DNA of 64,000 nt from an uncultured Pelagibacteraceae bacterium (GTDB lineage Bacteria > Pseudomonadota > Alphaproteobacteria > Pelagibacterales > Pelagibacteraceae), in NCBI GenBank assembly GCA_902622955.1, contig CACNRP010000003.1, positions 1 through 64,000 of the forward strand, in the 5' to 3' direction. Each line of letters opens with the position of its first letter. Positions within the stretch are counted from its first letter, which is position 1. Made by a program: the position numbers and the translations under genes. Of this stretch, positions 51,060 to 59,700 are shown in pieces. The notes under the pieces are model-generated. The model saw only the letters and a list, made by a program, of their open reading frames with translations, ran no database searches and was not told where the DNA came from.

Positions 51060-52467
51060 TTTCTTTAGTATTATATAAAATCTGATTCTTTAATTTATTT
51101 ATATTATCAACCATTTCAGGATCTTTTTCTTTAATTTTTTCAATAGTTTTTACTGAATGAATTATTGTAGTATGATCTCTATTAGAAAATTCTCTTCCAA
51201 TTTCAGGTAACGATTTAGATGTCAAAATTTTGGTTAAATAAATTGCTGTTTGCCTAGGTCTTACTAAGTATCTGGATCTTCTAGATGATAACATTTCATT
51301 TTTACTGATTTTAAAGAATTTACAAACAATTGTCTGAATTAAATCTATCGTAACTTTATTTTCTGCTAAATTTAATAAATCTTTTAAAACTACTTTTGTT
51401 TCAGAAAGATTCGGGGCTTTATTATAAATTCTTGAAAATGAGACAACTCTATTTATTGCACCAACTAACTCTCTTATACTTCCAGTTATTTCATTGCTTA
51501 TAAAATCTTGAATTTCTTTAGAAACTTGTAATTTTTCCGAATACAAAGCATTGAGTTCATCTGTTTTTTTTTCAACAATTTTTTTTCTCAACTCAAAATC
51601 TGGTTTTTGGATATCAACAACTAGTCCGCCAGAAAATCTTGATTTAATTCTTTCTTGAATTCTTGATAATTTATTTGGTGCTCTATCAGCTGATACAATT
51701 ATTTGAGATCCTTTATCAAGTAATGCATTAAATGTGTGAAAAAATTCTTCCTGCATAGCTTCTTTTCCACTAATAAACTGAATATCATCGATTAATAAAA
51801 TATCTGTATTTCTAAAATATTCTTTAAATTTAACCATATCATTTGATTTGATTGATTTTACAAACTGATACATGAAACGCTCAGCAGAAATAAACATTAC
51901 TTTATTATTTCTTTTAACCTCTAAACCTATTGAATTTAGTAAATGAGTTTTTCCCATCCCAACCCCACCATAAATGTAAAGTGGATTATAATGAGATATA
52001 TTCTCTGAAACTTTTAAAGAAGCTTCGTATGCCAATTTATTTGAGGAACCTGTTATAAAGTTATCAAACCTTTTATTTGGATCAATTCGATTATATTGGA
52101 GGTAAGAATCTTTAATGAATGAAATATTTTCAACTGTATTGCTCTCCTCAGTATTGCCCTCTTTAATTGTATTACCTTGGGCTTTTTCAACTATTTTGAA
52201 CTCAATCCTAATAATATCTTTTTTATATATTTTAATAATTTGTAATATTTGGTCTAAATATCTCGACGTAATCCAATCTCTTATAAATCTAGTTGGAACC
52301 GATAATAATAAATAATTACTAAATTCCTCTACGAACGAAATCTTTTTTAACCAACTCTCATAAACTTCTAAGCCTAGTTTTTTTTTCATTTCATTCTGAA
52401 CTTGTTTCCATTCAAAACTTTCTGAAGAAAAATTATTAATATTTTTTGTATTTGTTAATTTGTTCAT
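51049..52467 (-). CDS. dnaA: Chromosomal replication initiator DnaA
   Basis: A 472-residue initiator. Domain I (about 18-85) is followed by a short linker, the AAA+ domain with GGVGMGKTHLLNS and LLIDDIQFISG, and domain IV with the DNA-binding signature SNRDHTTIIHSVKTIEKI. It initiates replication at oriC by binding DnaA boxes. Upstream is a non-coding repeat-containing region, then rpsT. The order mutM-rpsT-dnaA-dnaN is common in alphaproteobacteria. Confidence 0.97.
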   Translation of the reverse strand: MNKLTNTKNINNFSSESFEWKQVQNEMKKKLGLEVYESWLKKISFVEEFSNYLLLSVPTRFIRDWITSRYLDQILQIIKIYKKDIIRIEFKIVEKAQGNTIKEGNTEESNTVENISFIKDSYLQYNRIDPNKRFDNFITGSSNKLAYEASLKVSENISHYNPLYIYGGVGMGKTHLLNSIGLEVKRNNKVMFISAERFMYQFVKSIKSNDMVKFKEYFRNTDILLIDDIQFISGKEAMQEEFFHTFNALLDKGSQIIVSADRAPNKLSRIQERIKSRFSGGLVVDIQKPDFELRKKIVEKKTDELNALYSEKLQVSKEIQDFISNEITGSIRELVGAINRVVSFSRIYNKAPNLSETKVVLKDLLNLAENKVTIDLIQTIVCKFFKISKNEMLSSRRSRYLVRPRQTAIYLTKILTSKSLPEIGREFSNRDHTTIIHSVKTIEKIKEKDPEMVDNINKLKNQILYNTKENEI

Positions 52468-52779
52468 AACGTAAGGGGAAATCTCAGTTAGAACTATTTA
52501 AAAAAATTTGCAACAAGTTAATAAGAAAAAGAAAAAAAAAATAAAATCTATGATTGTGGTTTAGATTTTTAACTAATAAGTATTTTAGATTTTAAATTTA
52601 AAATTTAAAATTGAATCGAACATAGATTGAATTAACAATAAGTTTAACTTTAGATTGAATCAAACATAGATTGAATGAACCTAATTCAAATATTTACTAA
52701 GTCTAAATGTAGTAATTTAAAGTAGAGTTTAAATATATAATGTAGATATCAGGAGTTGTTGAAAAATCTAAGCTAACGT
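52468..52779. other. Candidate replication origin / dnaA promoter region
   Basis: The longest non-coding stretch in the window, 312 bases, almost all A/T, between dnaA and rpsT. It contains a 22-base direct repeat (52611-52632 and 52655-52676, one mismatch, 44-base period), six copies of TAGATT, and an A/T palindrome around 52590-52610. A degenerate DnaA-box-like word TGTGGTTTA is at 52555-52563 (7 of 9 to the inverse consensus). I find no consensus DnaA box. Repeats plus an AT-rich unwinding-like segment beside dnaA fit oriC, but this is inference. Confidence 0.5.
52611..52676 (+). repeat. Two 22-base direct repeats (iteron-like)
   Basis: Copies TTGAATCGAACATAGATTGA (first 20 bases) at 52611-52632 and the same with A for G at 52655-52676. 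A third partial copy, TAGATTGAAT, is at 52651-52660. The 44-base period is close to four helical turns, so proteins bound to both would lie on the same face. Confidence 0.8.
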
Positions 52780-52786
52780 TTAGATT
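52765..52786 (-). terminator. Weak hairpin at the rpsT stop codon
   Basis: On the minus strand AATCTAA pairs perfectly with TTAGATT around an eight-base loop and is followed by four T residues. It overlaps the rpsT stop codon. The stem has few G-C pairs, so termination would be partial. Confidence 0.4.
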
Positions 52787-53040
52787 GCAGCAATTTTTTT
52801 TGTTATTCTAGAAACATTTCTAGAGGCATTTTGTTTTTTAATAATCCCAGTTTTTGCAATTTTCATCAACTCAGAGTTTAACTTTGGTAAGAATTTTAAA
52901 GCTTCATCTTTCTTTTTTCCATCGATTAAAAGATTCATCTTTTTAAGAGCATTTCTAAACCTACTTTTTCTAGCTTTATTAACTGCTGTTTGTTTAGAAA
53001 TTCTTCTAATTCTCTTAATTGCTGATTTTGTGTTTGCCAT
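52780..53040 (-). CDS. rpsT: 30S ribosomal protein S20
   Basis: 86 residues from MANTKSAIKRIRRISKQ, the universal S20 start; an upstream in-frame ATG would add 24 foreign residues and is rejected. Basic helical bundle with RNKARKSRFRNALKK-like NKARKSRFRNALKKM in the middle. It binds 16S rRNA. It lies 50 bases after mutM, in the same direction, and upstream of the candidate origin. Confidence 0.96.
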   Translation of the reverse strand: MANTKSAIKRIRRISKQTAVNKARKSRFRNALKKMNLLIDGKKKDEALKFLPKLNSELMKIAKTGIIKKQNASRNVSRITKKIAAI

Positions 53041-53090
53041 ATGCGCAGGGGTATAGCTTGAGAATTTATAGTGGTCAACTAAATATTTAA

Positions 53091-53954
53091 CTATTTTTGA
53101 CAGGAAACACAAAAAAAAGTTGACCTATTTGATGTTATTTTTTTTTTTATAATACCTTTACAATTCGAGCGCTTACAATTAGCTCCGTCTTGCTGATAAA
53201 CTCTAAACTCTTTTTGAAAAGTACCTTTGTCACCAGTTATATTTTTAAAATCTCTAATACTCGAGCCTCCCTTATTAATTGCATGTTTAAGTATTTTCTT
53301 TGAATTTAAAATAATATTTAGACATTCATTTTTATTTAGTCTCTTTGCCTTTTTAAAAGGATTTACTCTGCTTGCAAAAAGAATTTCACTTGCATAAATA
53401 TTACCAATTCCAGAAACAAATCTCTGATCAAGTAAAAAATTTTTTATATCCTTATTTTTGTTCTTAAAATAATTAACAACATAATTTAAGTTAAATTTAT
53501 CACTGAAAGGTTCGGGTCCCATTAATTTAAATCTATTCTCTAAATCTCTATTATTTTTGATTATTTCAAAAAATCCAAAACGTCTTGGATCATTATAAAT
53601 TACTTTAAAATTATTAAATATAAACTCTGCATGATTATGTTTTTTTGGTAGAAAAGGTGAATGATAAAAACTAGTATTTGTAAACTTTAGGGGGTTTTTT
53701 TTATCAAGAATATGGATTGTTCCCGACATTCCTAAATGAATTAAACAATAGTCCTCATTTTGAAAATGAATGATTAAATATTTAGAAAATCTACTAACTT
53801 TAATTATCTTTTTATCTTTTAGAAAACTTTCAAAATCACCTGGTATTTTAAACCTTAAATTCCTGTTTCTAATTATTACTTTTTGTATACTTTTTTTTTC
53901 GATCTTTTTATGAAGGGATTGTCTAACAATTTCTACTTCTGGTAATTCTGGCAT
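53091..53954 (-). CDS. mutM: Formamidopyrimidine-DNA glycosylase
   Basis: Removes 8-oxoguanine and formamidopyrimidines. The 287 residues start MPELPEVEIVRQ with catalytic Pro2 and Glu3. The C-terminal zinc finger has cysteines in CKRSNCKGI and FFCVSCQK, and Lys in HLGMSG-type positions is conserved. It is divergent from ubiE with 29 bases between. Confidence 0.96.
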   Translation of the reverse strand: MPELPEVEIVRQSLHKKIEKKSIQKVIIRNRNLRFKIPGDFESFLKDKKIIKVSRFSKYLIIHFQNEDYCLIHLGMSGTIHILDKKNPLKFTNTSFYHSPFLPKKHNHAEFIFNNFKVIYNDPRRFGFFEIIKNNRDLENRFKLMGPEPFSDKFNLNYVVNYFKNKNKDIKNFLLDQRFVSGIGNIYASEILFASRVNPFKKAKRLNKNECLNIILNSKKILKHAINKGGSSIRDFKNITGDKGTFQKEFRVYQQDGANCKRSNCKGIIKKKITSNRSTFFCVSCQK

Positions 53955-53983
53955 TTGATACTATATTCAATATATATTTTTTT

Positions 53984-54688
53984 ATGCAACAAAATCTTCA
54001 AAATAAAAAAGGCCTCGTAGAAAATGTATTTAATCAGGTATTCAATAAATATGACTTGATGAATGACTTTATGTCTATGGGTGTTCATAGATATTGGAAA
54101 AAAAGTTTAATTAACATGATGAATCCAAGAGATAAAAGAAAACTAATTGATGTTGCATGTGGGACGGGAGATGTTGGAAAGTTATTTTTAGATACTATAA
54201 ATAAAGAGAGTGAAATTACTTGTGTAGATCCCAATAAAGGTATGATTGGTAAGGGAAAACAAAAATTATCTAATTATAAAAATATAAAATGGGTTATTTC
54301 GCCAGCAGAAAAATTACCTTTAGCGGATAATTCATTTGATTATTACACTATTAGTTTTGGGCTCAGGAATACCAAAAATTTAAATAAAGCACTTTCAGAA
54401 GCCTATAGAGTTTTAAAACCTGGTGGACGTTATCTATGTCTGGAGTTTTCTAAGATTCAAAATTCAAATCTTGATTTTATATACAAAAATTACTCAAAAC
54501 TTATTCCTATAATTGGTCAGTTTGTCGTTGGAGAAAAAGAACCTTACGAATATTTAGTCAAAAGTATTGAAGAATTTATTAATCAAGACGAATTAATAGA
54601 TATGATGGAGAAAAATAATTTTCAAAAATGTTCTTATAGAAATCTTTCTGGTGGTATTGTTTCAATTCATAGTGGTTGGAAAATTTAA
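53984..54688 (+). CDS. ubiE: Ubiquinone/menaquinone C-methyltransferase UbiE
   Basis: SAM-dependent C-methylation in ubiquinone biosynthesis. The 234 residues contain the start VENVFNQVFNKYDLMNDFMS, SAM motif DVACGTGDVGKLFL near 58 and SFGLRNTKNLNKAL, both diagnostic. Its TAA shares a base with the ubiB ATG (TAATG). Confidence 0.96.
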   Translation: MQQNLQNKKGLVENVFNQVFNKYDLMNDFMSMGVHRYWKKSLINMMNPRDKRKLIDVACGTGDVGKLFLDTINKESEITCVDPNKGMIGKGKQKLSNYKNIKWVISPAEKLPLADNSFDYYTISFGLRNTKNLNKALSEAYRVLKPGGRYLCLEFSKIQNSNLDFIYKNYSKLIPIIGQFVVGEKEPYEYLVKSIEEFINQDELIDMMEKNNFQKCSYRNLSGGIVSIHSGWKI

Positions 54689-56256
54689 TGATTAAAAAAC
54701 TTATTACTTTATTTAAATTAGGAAGAAAAATTGCAAAATCTGATATTTTAAAAATTGCATCAAAATTTAAAAAACCTCCTTTAGCTGTAATAGTATTATT
54801 CCAAATTTTATCTATTTCATTTGAAAAAAAGGATCAAAAAAATTTAATCGAAGATGATGGTGAAAGACTATCTAGATCATTAGAGTCTATGGGTACCACT
54901 TTTATTAAACTTGGGCAATTTCTTGCTACTAGACCTGACATAATTGGAGAAGAATTATCTATAAAGCTAGAAAAACTTCAAGATCGATTGCCACCTTTTT
55001 CAATTAATGAAGCAAAAAAAATTATTAAAGAAGATCTTGGAATTGACGCATTTAATTCAATAATAGATTTAAGTGAGCCTGTTGCTGCTGCATCAATTGC
55101 ACAAGTCCACAAAGCAAAAATAAATGACAATGGAACAATCAAAGATGTGGCTATTAAAATTTTAAGACCAAACATAAAAAAAATATTTAATGAAGAAATA
55201 GATGCGATGATGTTATTTGCATTTATTATTGAATCATTTGTAAAAAAAACAAAAAGATTGAAACTTGTTGAAGTTGTTTTTTTACTTAAGGAAATAACTA
55301 ATCTTGAGATGGATTTAAGATTCGAAGCTGCTGCAGCAAATGAATATGCAGAAAATACTAAAAACGATGCAGGGTTTAAAGTTCCTGAGATTTACTGGAA
55401 TTTTACTAGTGAAAATGTAATGACTTTAGATTGGATAGATGGAATTTCAATAAGAGAAGCTGAGGAGTTAAAGAAAAGAAATTTAGATACTAGTAAAATA
55501 GCAGAAGATATTATTCAACATTTTTTGAGACATGCTGTAAGAGACGGTTTTTTTCATGCAGACATGCATCAAGGAAATATTTTTGTTGATAATAGTGGCC
55601 AGATTGTACCTATAGATTTTGGAATTATGGGTAGATTAGATAAAATTAGTAAAAGGTTTTTAGCAGAAATTTTATTTGGATTTATTCAAAGAGATTATCG
55701 CAAAGTAGCTGAGGTTCACCTGGTGGCTGGATTAGTTCCTAAAGAAGTACCAATTGATGATTTGGCTCAAGCTTTGAGATCAATTGGTGAGCCTATATTT
55801 GGTCAAGAGGTAAAAGATATTTCAGGAGGTAAATTACTCAAACAATTGTTTGATGTAACAGAAAAGTTTAATATGCAAACTCAACCTCAATTATTAATGT
55901 TGCAAAAAACTATGGTTGTTGTTGAAGGTGTGGCAAGAAAATTAAATCCAAAAACAAATATTTGGACAACTTCAAAGCCCGTACTAGAAAATTGGCTTAA
56001 AGAAACAAAAGATCCAATTAATAATTTAAATGAAACTTTAAAAAGTACATCTGAAGTTATTAAACGTTTACCAGAATTTCCTGAGATTATGGATAAAGCA
56101 AATCAAGCATTAACGTTTTTAGCTAGCGGTCAAATTCCACAAAATTCAAATTCTTATACCGCTCTAAATGATAAGAAATCAGAAATGATAACATTTAGAA
56201 ATCAATCTATTATTAGTTTATTACTTCTTGTAATTTTTGGCCTTATAGTATTTTAA
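54688..56256 (+). CDS. ubiB: UbiB family atypical kinase/ATPase
   Basis: 522 residues from the ATG at 54688, which overlaps the ubiE stop; an ATG four codons upstream inside ubiE is less likely. KxGQ motif in FIKLGQFLATRPD, the Ala-rich loop VAAASIAQVHKAK, catalytic HADMHQGNIFV and metal-binding DFGIMG define the family. C-terminal hydrophobic span (SIISLLLLVIFGLIVF) anchors it in the membrane. Supports ubiquinone biosynthesis, probably in extraction of lipid intermediates. Confidence 0.95.
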   Translation: MIKKLITLFKLGRKIAKSDILKIASKFKKPPLAVIVLFQILSISFEKKDQKNLIEDDGERLSRSLESMGTTFIKLGQFLATRPDIIGEELSIKLEKLQDRLPPFSINEAKKIIKEDLGIDAFNSIIDLSEPVAAASIAQVHKAKINDNGTIKDVAIKILRPNIKKIFNEEIDAMMLFAFIIESFVKKTKRLKLVEVVFLLKEITNLEMDLRFEAAAANEYAENTKNDAGFKVPEIYWNFTSENVMTLDWIDGISIREAEELKKRNLDTSKIAEDIIQHFLRHAVRDGFFHADMHQGNIFVDNSGQIVPIDFGIMGRLDKISKRFLAEILFGFIQRDYRKVAEVHLVAGLVPKEVPIDDLAQALRSIGEPIFGQEVKDISGGKLLKQLFDVTEKFNMQTQPQLLMLQKTMVVVEGVARKLNPKTNIWTTSKPVLENWLKETKDPINNLNETLKSTSEVIKRLPEFPEIMDKANQALTFLASGQIPQNSNSYTALNDKKSEMITFRNQSIISLLLLVIFGLIVF

Positions 56257-56264
56257 TTCTGCAA

Positions 56265-57470
56265 ATGAAAAATCTGTTAAATAAAAAAATACTATTTATT
56301 ATCTGTGGGGGCATATCTGCCTACAAAAGTCTGGAAACAATTAGACTTTTTAAAAAAAATGGAGCAGAAATAAAGACTATCCTTACTACAAGTGCAAAAG
56401 AATTTGTAACTCCACTTTCAGTTACATCGCTTTCTCAAGGTAAAGTATATAGTGATTTATTCAGTGCAGAAAATGAAGCTGAAATGGATCATATTTCTCT
56501 TTCAAGATGGGCAGATATAATTGTGATTGCACCAGCTACAGCAAATACAATTTCAAAACTAGCTCAAGGAACTACTGATGATTTAGCATCTACTGTTGTT
56601 TTAGCTTCAGATAAAGACATTATTTTAGCACCAGCAATGAATGTAAGAATGTGGGAACATCCAACTACAAAAATAAATTTAAAAAAATTAAAAGAGTTTG
56701 GATATACATTAATTGGACCAGAAATTGGTGATATGGCATGTGGTGAATATGGAGAGGGGAAAATGTCAGACCCATCAGTAATTGCTGAAGAAATTGATAA
56801 ATATTTTTTAAATAAAAAAAATAACAAAAAATTTAAGGCATTAGTTACAGCAGGGCCAACTAATGAGTATATAGATCCAGTTCGTTTTATTACAAATAAA
56901 TCAAGTGGCAAACAAGGATATGAATTAGCAAAATCATTATCCAAAAAGGGTTTTGATACAACATTAATATCGGGTCCAACTAATCTTGAAATAACTACAG
57001 ATATTAATCTTATAAAAGTTGAAACAGCAGATGAAATGTTAATTGCCACTCAAGAAAATTTACCTGTTGACGTAGCAATTTTTTCTGCTGCGGTAGCTGA
57101 TTTTAAAATTAATAAAAAGTATGAAAATAAAATTAAAAAACAAGAAAACTTAAACTTAAATTTAGAAATGAATATAGATATACTTAATTATGTTTCTAAC
57201 CATAACTCCATGAGGCCTGGACTTGTCATTGGATTTGCAGCAGAAACCAATGAGATCGATAAAAATGCAGAGGAAAAATTGTACAAGAAGAATTGTGACT
57301 GGATAATTTCCAATGATGTATCAAATAAAAATATAGGATTTAATTCTGATTATAATGAGGTAACAATTCATTACAAAAACAAAGATGTTAAAAAAGAAAA
57401 ACTTTTGTACAAAAAAAAATCTGGAATTTCTGATGAAATAGTTGATAGAATAATTGATCAATTAAATTAA
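56265..57470 (+). CDS. coaBC: Bifunctional phosphopantothenoylcysteine decarboxylase / synthetase
   Basis: Makes 4'-phosphopantetheine for coenzyme A. The 401 residues have the FMN-dependent CoaC half (GGISAYKSLETIRLF, APATANTISKLAQG, LAPAMNVRMWEHP and the Cys-bearing MACGEYGEGKM) and, from about 190, the CoaB half (TAGPTNEYIDPVRFITNKSSG). Its last base is the first of dut. Confidence 0.96.
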   Translation: MKNLLNKKILFIICGGISAYKSLETIRLFKKNGAEIKTILTTSAKEFVTPLSVTSLSQGKVYSDLFSAENEAEMDHISLSRWADIIVIAPATANTISKLAQGTTDDLASTVVLASDKDIILAPAMNVRMWEHPTTKINLKKLKEFGYTLIGPEIGDMACGEYGEGKMSDPSVIAEEIDKYFLNKKNNKKFKALVTAGPTNEYIDPVRFITNKSSGKQGYELAKSLSKKGFDTTLISGPTNLEITTDINLIKVETADEMLIATQENLPVDVAIFSAAVADFKINKKYENKIKKQENLNLNLEMNIDILNYVSNHNSMRPGLVIGFAAETNEIDKNAEEKLYKKNCDWIISNDVSNKNIGFNSDYNEVTIHYKNKDVKKEKLLYKKKSGISDEIVDRIIDQLN

Positions 57471-57907
57471 TGGCAAAAGTTCTTTTCAAAAAGTTAGACC
57501 CTACAGTTGAATTACCTGCGTACAAAACAGAAGGTGCATCAGGCATGGATTTAATGGCATTATTAAAAGAACCTATTAATCTTAAACCAAACTCTTCATG
57601 TTTAGTTCCAACAGGTCTTGCAGTAGCCTTTTCAAGTGATTTTGAGATTCAAATAAGACCAAGATCTGGTTTAGCTGCAAAAAACAGTATAAGTGTTTTA
57701 AATACACCTGGAACTATTGATAGTGATTACAGGGGAGAGATAAAAGTAATTCTTTTTAATCATGGAAAAAATGATTTCTTAATAAATAATAAAGATAGAA
57801 TAGCACAAATGATTTTAACTCCTGTAATTAAAATGGATCTTGAGGAAACTGATGATCTACCGAAAACAATTAGAGGAGAGGGTGGGTTTGGCTCAACAGG
57901 AAAATGA
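57470..57907 (+). CDS. dut: dUTP diphosphatase
   Basis: Prevents uracil incorporation into DNA by hydrolysing dUTP. The 145 residues carry all trimeric dUTPase motifs: GASGMDL, RPRSGLAAK, GTIDSDYRGEI, DRIAQMIL and the C-terminal RGEGGFGSTG arm. Overlaps thiF-like by four bases. coaBC next to dut is a frequent bacterial arrangement. Confidence 0.97.
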   Translation: MAKVLFKKLDPTVELPAYKTEGASGMDLMALLKEPINLKPNSSCLVPTGLAVAFSSDFEIQIRPRSGLAAKNSISVLNTPGTIDSDYRGEIKVILFNHGKNDFLINNKDRIAQMILTPVIKMDLEETDDLPKTIRGEGGFGSTGK

Positions 57908-58650
57908 GCAAAAATTTAAGCAAAAAAGAAATAGATAAATTTTCGAGGCAAATAATTTTAAAAAACATAGGTCCATTAGGACAAAAAAAAATTCTAGTCT
58001 CAAAGGTTTTAATTATCGGAATGGGTGGTCTAGGATGTCCAGCAGCTGATTTTTTAACCAGGTCTGGTATTGGCACACTAGGAATTGTTGATCATGACAT
58101 CGTTAGCCTATCAAATATTCACAGACAAAGTTTATACGATGAAAAAGATTTAAATCAGTCAAAAGTTATAATTGCTAAAAAAAAACTAAATAAAATAAAC
58201 CCAAAAACAAAAATTAATATTTATAACTTTAAAATGGATAGAACAAAATTTAAAAAAATAATAAAAAATTACGACTACATAATTGATGGTACTGACAATT
58301 TTGAGAGTAAATTTTTAATAAATGATTTAAGTTTAAAATATAAAAAATATCTTGTAACTGGAGCTATTAGTAAATTTGATGGTCATATTTTTACTTTTGA
58401 TTTTGTAGATAAAAATGCTCCTTCTTTAAGAGACTTCTATCAAGAGGAAGTTATTACCGATGAAGTATTAAACTGTGAATACGAAGGGATATTAGGGCCA
58501 GTAGCAGGAACAATTGGTACCATGCTAGCTAATGAAGTTTTAAAAAGAATATTAAAAGTTGGTCAAAATTTAAATGGATTTATTCTTATTATAGATTTAT
58601 TAAATTTAAGCTTTAGAAAAGTTAAATTAAATAAGACTAAAAAAAAGTGA
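57904..58650 (+). CDS. ThiF/MoeB-family E1-like adenylyltransferase
   Basis: Adenylates the C-terminal glycine of a ubiquitin-like sulfur carrier such as ThiS or MoaD. The 248 residues contain the nucleotide loop GMGGLGCPAADFL at about 39-51, VDHDIVSLSNIHRQ and a conserved Cys in LNCEYEGILGPVAG. No rhodanese domain is attached. Which carrier it serves (thiamine or molybdopterin) is not decidable here. Overlaps dut and the SH3 gene by four bases each. Confidence 0.88.
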   Translation: MSKNLSKKEIDKFSRQIILKNIGPLGQKKILVSKVLIIGMGGLGCPAADFLTRSGIGTLGIVDHDIVSLSNIHRQSLYDEKDLNQSKVIIAKKKLNKINPKTKINIYNFKMDRTKFKKIIKNYDYIIDGTDNFESKFLINDLSLKYKKYLVTGAISKFDGHIFTFDFVDKNAPSLRDFYQEEVITDEVLNCEYEGILGPVAGTIGTMLANEVLKRILKVGQNLNGFILIIDLLNLSFRKVKLNKTKKK

Positions 58651-59102
58651 AAATAAGAAATTTAATAATTAATAATTTTATACTCTTGCTATTAATATCT
58701 TTCATTACCTCAGGTAATGCGGAAGAAATATTTATCTCCCTAAAAAAAAATGAGGTTAATGTACGTTATGGACCAAGTTTTGAATCAGACATTAAGTATG
58801 TTTATAAAAAAATAAATTTACCATTGAAACAAATTGATAAAAAAGAAAATTTTAGACGAATTATTGATTTTAAAAATAACAGTGGATGGATTCATATTTC
58901 ACAATTAAAAAAAAGAAATTCAGTAATAGCTACTAAAGATAAAGTTTTATTTAAAAACCCATCATCTTTTGCTAAACCAGTTGCTCAAATTAAAGAGGGA
59001 AGGTTATTAATTTTAGAAAAATGTGAACAAAATTGGTGCAAAATAACATCAGATGAATTTAAAGGCTGGATCAAAACAGATAATATTTGGGGTCTTAATT
59101 AA
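58647..59102 (+). CDS. Secreted bacterial SH3-domain protein
   Basis: 151 residues starting at a GTG that overlaps the previous TGA (GTGA). Signal peptide about 1-25 (NFILLLLISFITSGNA). The body carries two SH3-like repeats: VNVRYGPSFESDIKYVYKK with GWIHISQL, then a second with WCKITSDEFKGWIKTDNIWGL. Similar proteins bind cell-wall or act as modulators; the function is not known. It closes the ubiE operon. Confidence 0.85.
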   Translation: MKIRNLIINNFILLLLISFITSGNAEEIFISLKKNEVNVRYGPSFESDIKYVYKKINLPLKQIDKKENFRRIIDFKNNSGWIHISQLKKRNSVIATKDKVLFKNPSSFAKPVAQIKEGRLLILEKCEQNWCKITSDEFKGWIKTDNIWGLN

Positions 59103-59135
59103 GATTGACCAATCTGTAATGTAGTTTAATAAAAA

Positions 59136-59318
59136 CTAAATATTTTTTTGTTCACAAACATCCTTAATTACTGGCGTATTAGCACAATCTAAACACTTTG
59201 TTTTTTGAACTATGCACCCATCATCAAGAATTTGCACATCAACAATTTTATCACACTTTGAACAAGTAGATGAAATTGTTAATCCACATTTTTTGCAACT
59301 ATAATTTTCTGTCTGCAT
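59136..59318 (-). CDS. 60-residue cysteine-rich zinc-ribbon peptide
   Basis: Eight cysteines at 8, 11, 19, 22, 35, 42, 45 and 55 give three CxxC pairs (CKKC, CSKC, CLDC). This pattern suggests two small zinc ribbons or a metal-binding knot. I do not recognise the family. It stands alone on the minus strand, with two Fur-like dyads 47 to 96 bases upstream of its start, so iron or zinc control is plausible. Confidence 0.65.
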   Translation of the reverse strand: MQTENYSCKKCGLTISSTCSKCDKIVDVQILDDGCIVQKTKCLDCANTPVIKDVCEQKNI

Positions 59319-59364
59319 AAAAAAAAATTAAGTTATAATAAAAATAAATTCAATCTTTATCAGT

Positions 59365-59384
59365 GCGAATGATTATTATTCGCT
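59365..59384. promoter_or_regulatory. Fur-like dyad, copy 1
   Basis: GCGAATGATTATTATTCGC is a 19-base dyad with 8 of 9 paired positions, followed by T. Thirteen of 19 positions match the classical Fur-box consensus. A second identical 20-base copy lies 30 bases to the right. Both sit in the gap between the zinc-ribbon gene and the DUF2061-like gene. Confidence 0.55.
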
Positions 59385-59394
59385 CATTTTTTTT

Positions 59395-59414
59395 GCGAAT
59401 GATTATTATTCGCT
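59395..59414. promoter_or_regulatory. Fur-like dyad, copy 2
   Basis: An exact second copy of the 20 bases at 59365-59384, with a period of 30 bases. The two could be bound cooperatively by a Fur-family dimer on nearly the same helical face (close to three turns). They could also form two small stem-loops in RNA. Confidence 0.55.
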
Positions 59415-59460
59415 TACTTTTATTGGAAATTAAATTTTTGAAGTAATAAATTATTTTAGT

Positions 59461-59700
59461 TTAATTTTTTGATTTACTTGCCCACCACTTATCTAAAATA
59501 AAGTACCAAATAGAATTTGCTATTGGTTCAACTATTGCATCTGTTAATGCAATCATAAAAGATACATCCGCAACTAACATTAAAACTGATATAGCAATTA
59601 TAAAATGACCAATTGTATAAATAATTGTTCTTAAAATAGACCCTTTATTATTTTGATAAATATTTCCTGCTGCTTTAAATATGCCGTTGGTAATTTCCAT
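59461..59700 (-). CDS. DUF2061-like small membrane protein
   Basis: 79 residues. GSILRTIIYTIGHFIIAISVLML, a central charged turn, and AIVEPIANSIWYFILDKWWA resemble DUF2061 proteins, which have two spans and a conserved Arg near the first. The function of this family is unknown. Its ATG shares a base with the stop of the upstream oxygenase, so they are one transcript. Confidence 0.6.
   Translation of the reverse strand: MEITNGIFKAAGNIYQNNKGSILRTIIYTIGHFIIAISVLMLVADVSFMIALTDAIVEPIANSIWYFILDKWWASKSKN

Noticed and set aside
52631..52650. CtrA binding site in the candidate origin
   Set aside because: TTAA words occur with an eight-base rather than seven-base spacer, and TTAA is very frequent in this AT-rich sequence.
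52468..52779. Small genes in the rpsT-dnaA gap
   Set aside because: Frequent stops in all frames and no credible start with ribosome-binding site; non-coding with repeats.
56564..57049. A 161-residue minus-strand frame
   Set aside because: It lies entirely inside coaBC, which is certain, and its sequence resembles no family; it is an antisense shadow.
59360..59420. CRISPR array
   Set aside because: Only two copies of a 20-base palindromic word with a 10-base spacer; no third repeat and no cas gene. An operator pair is more likely.
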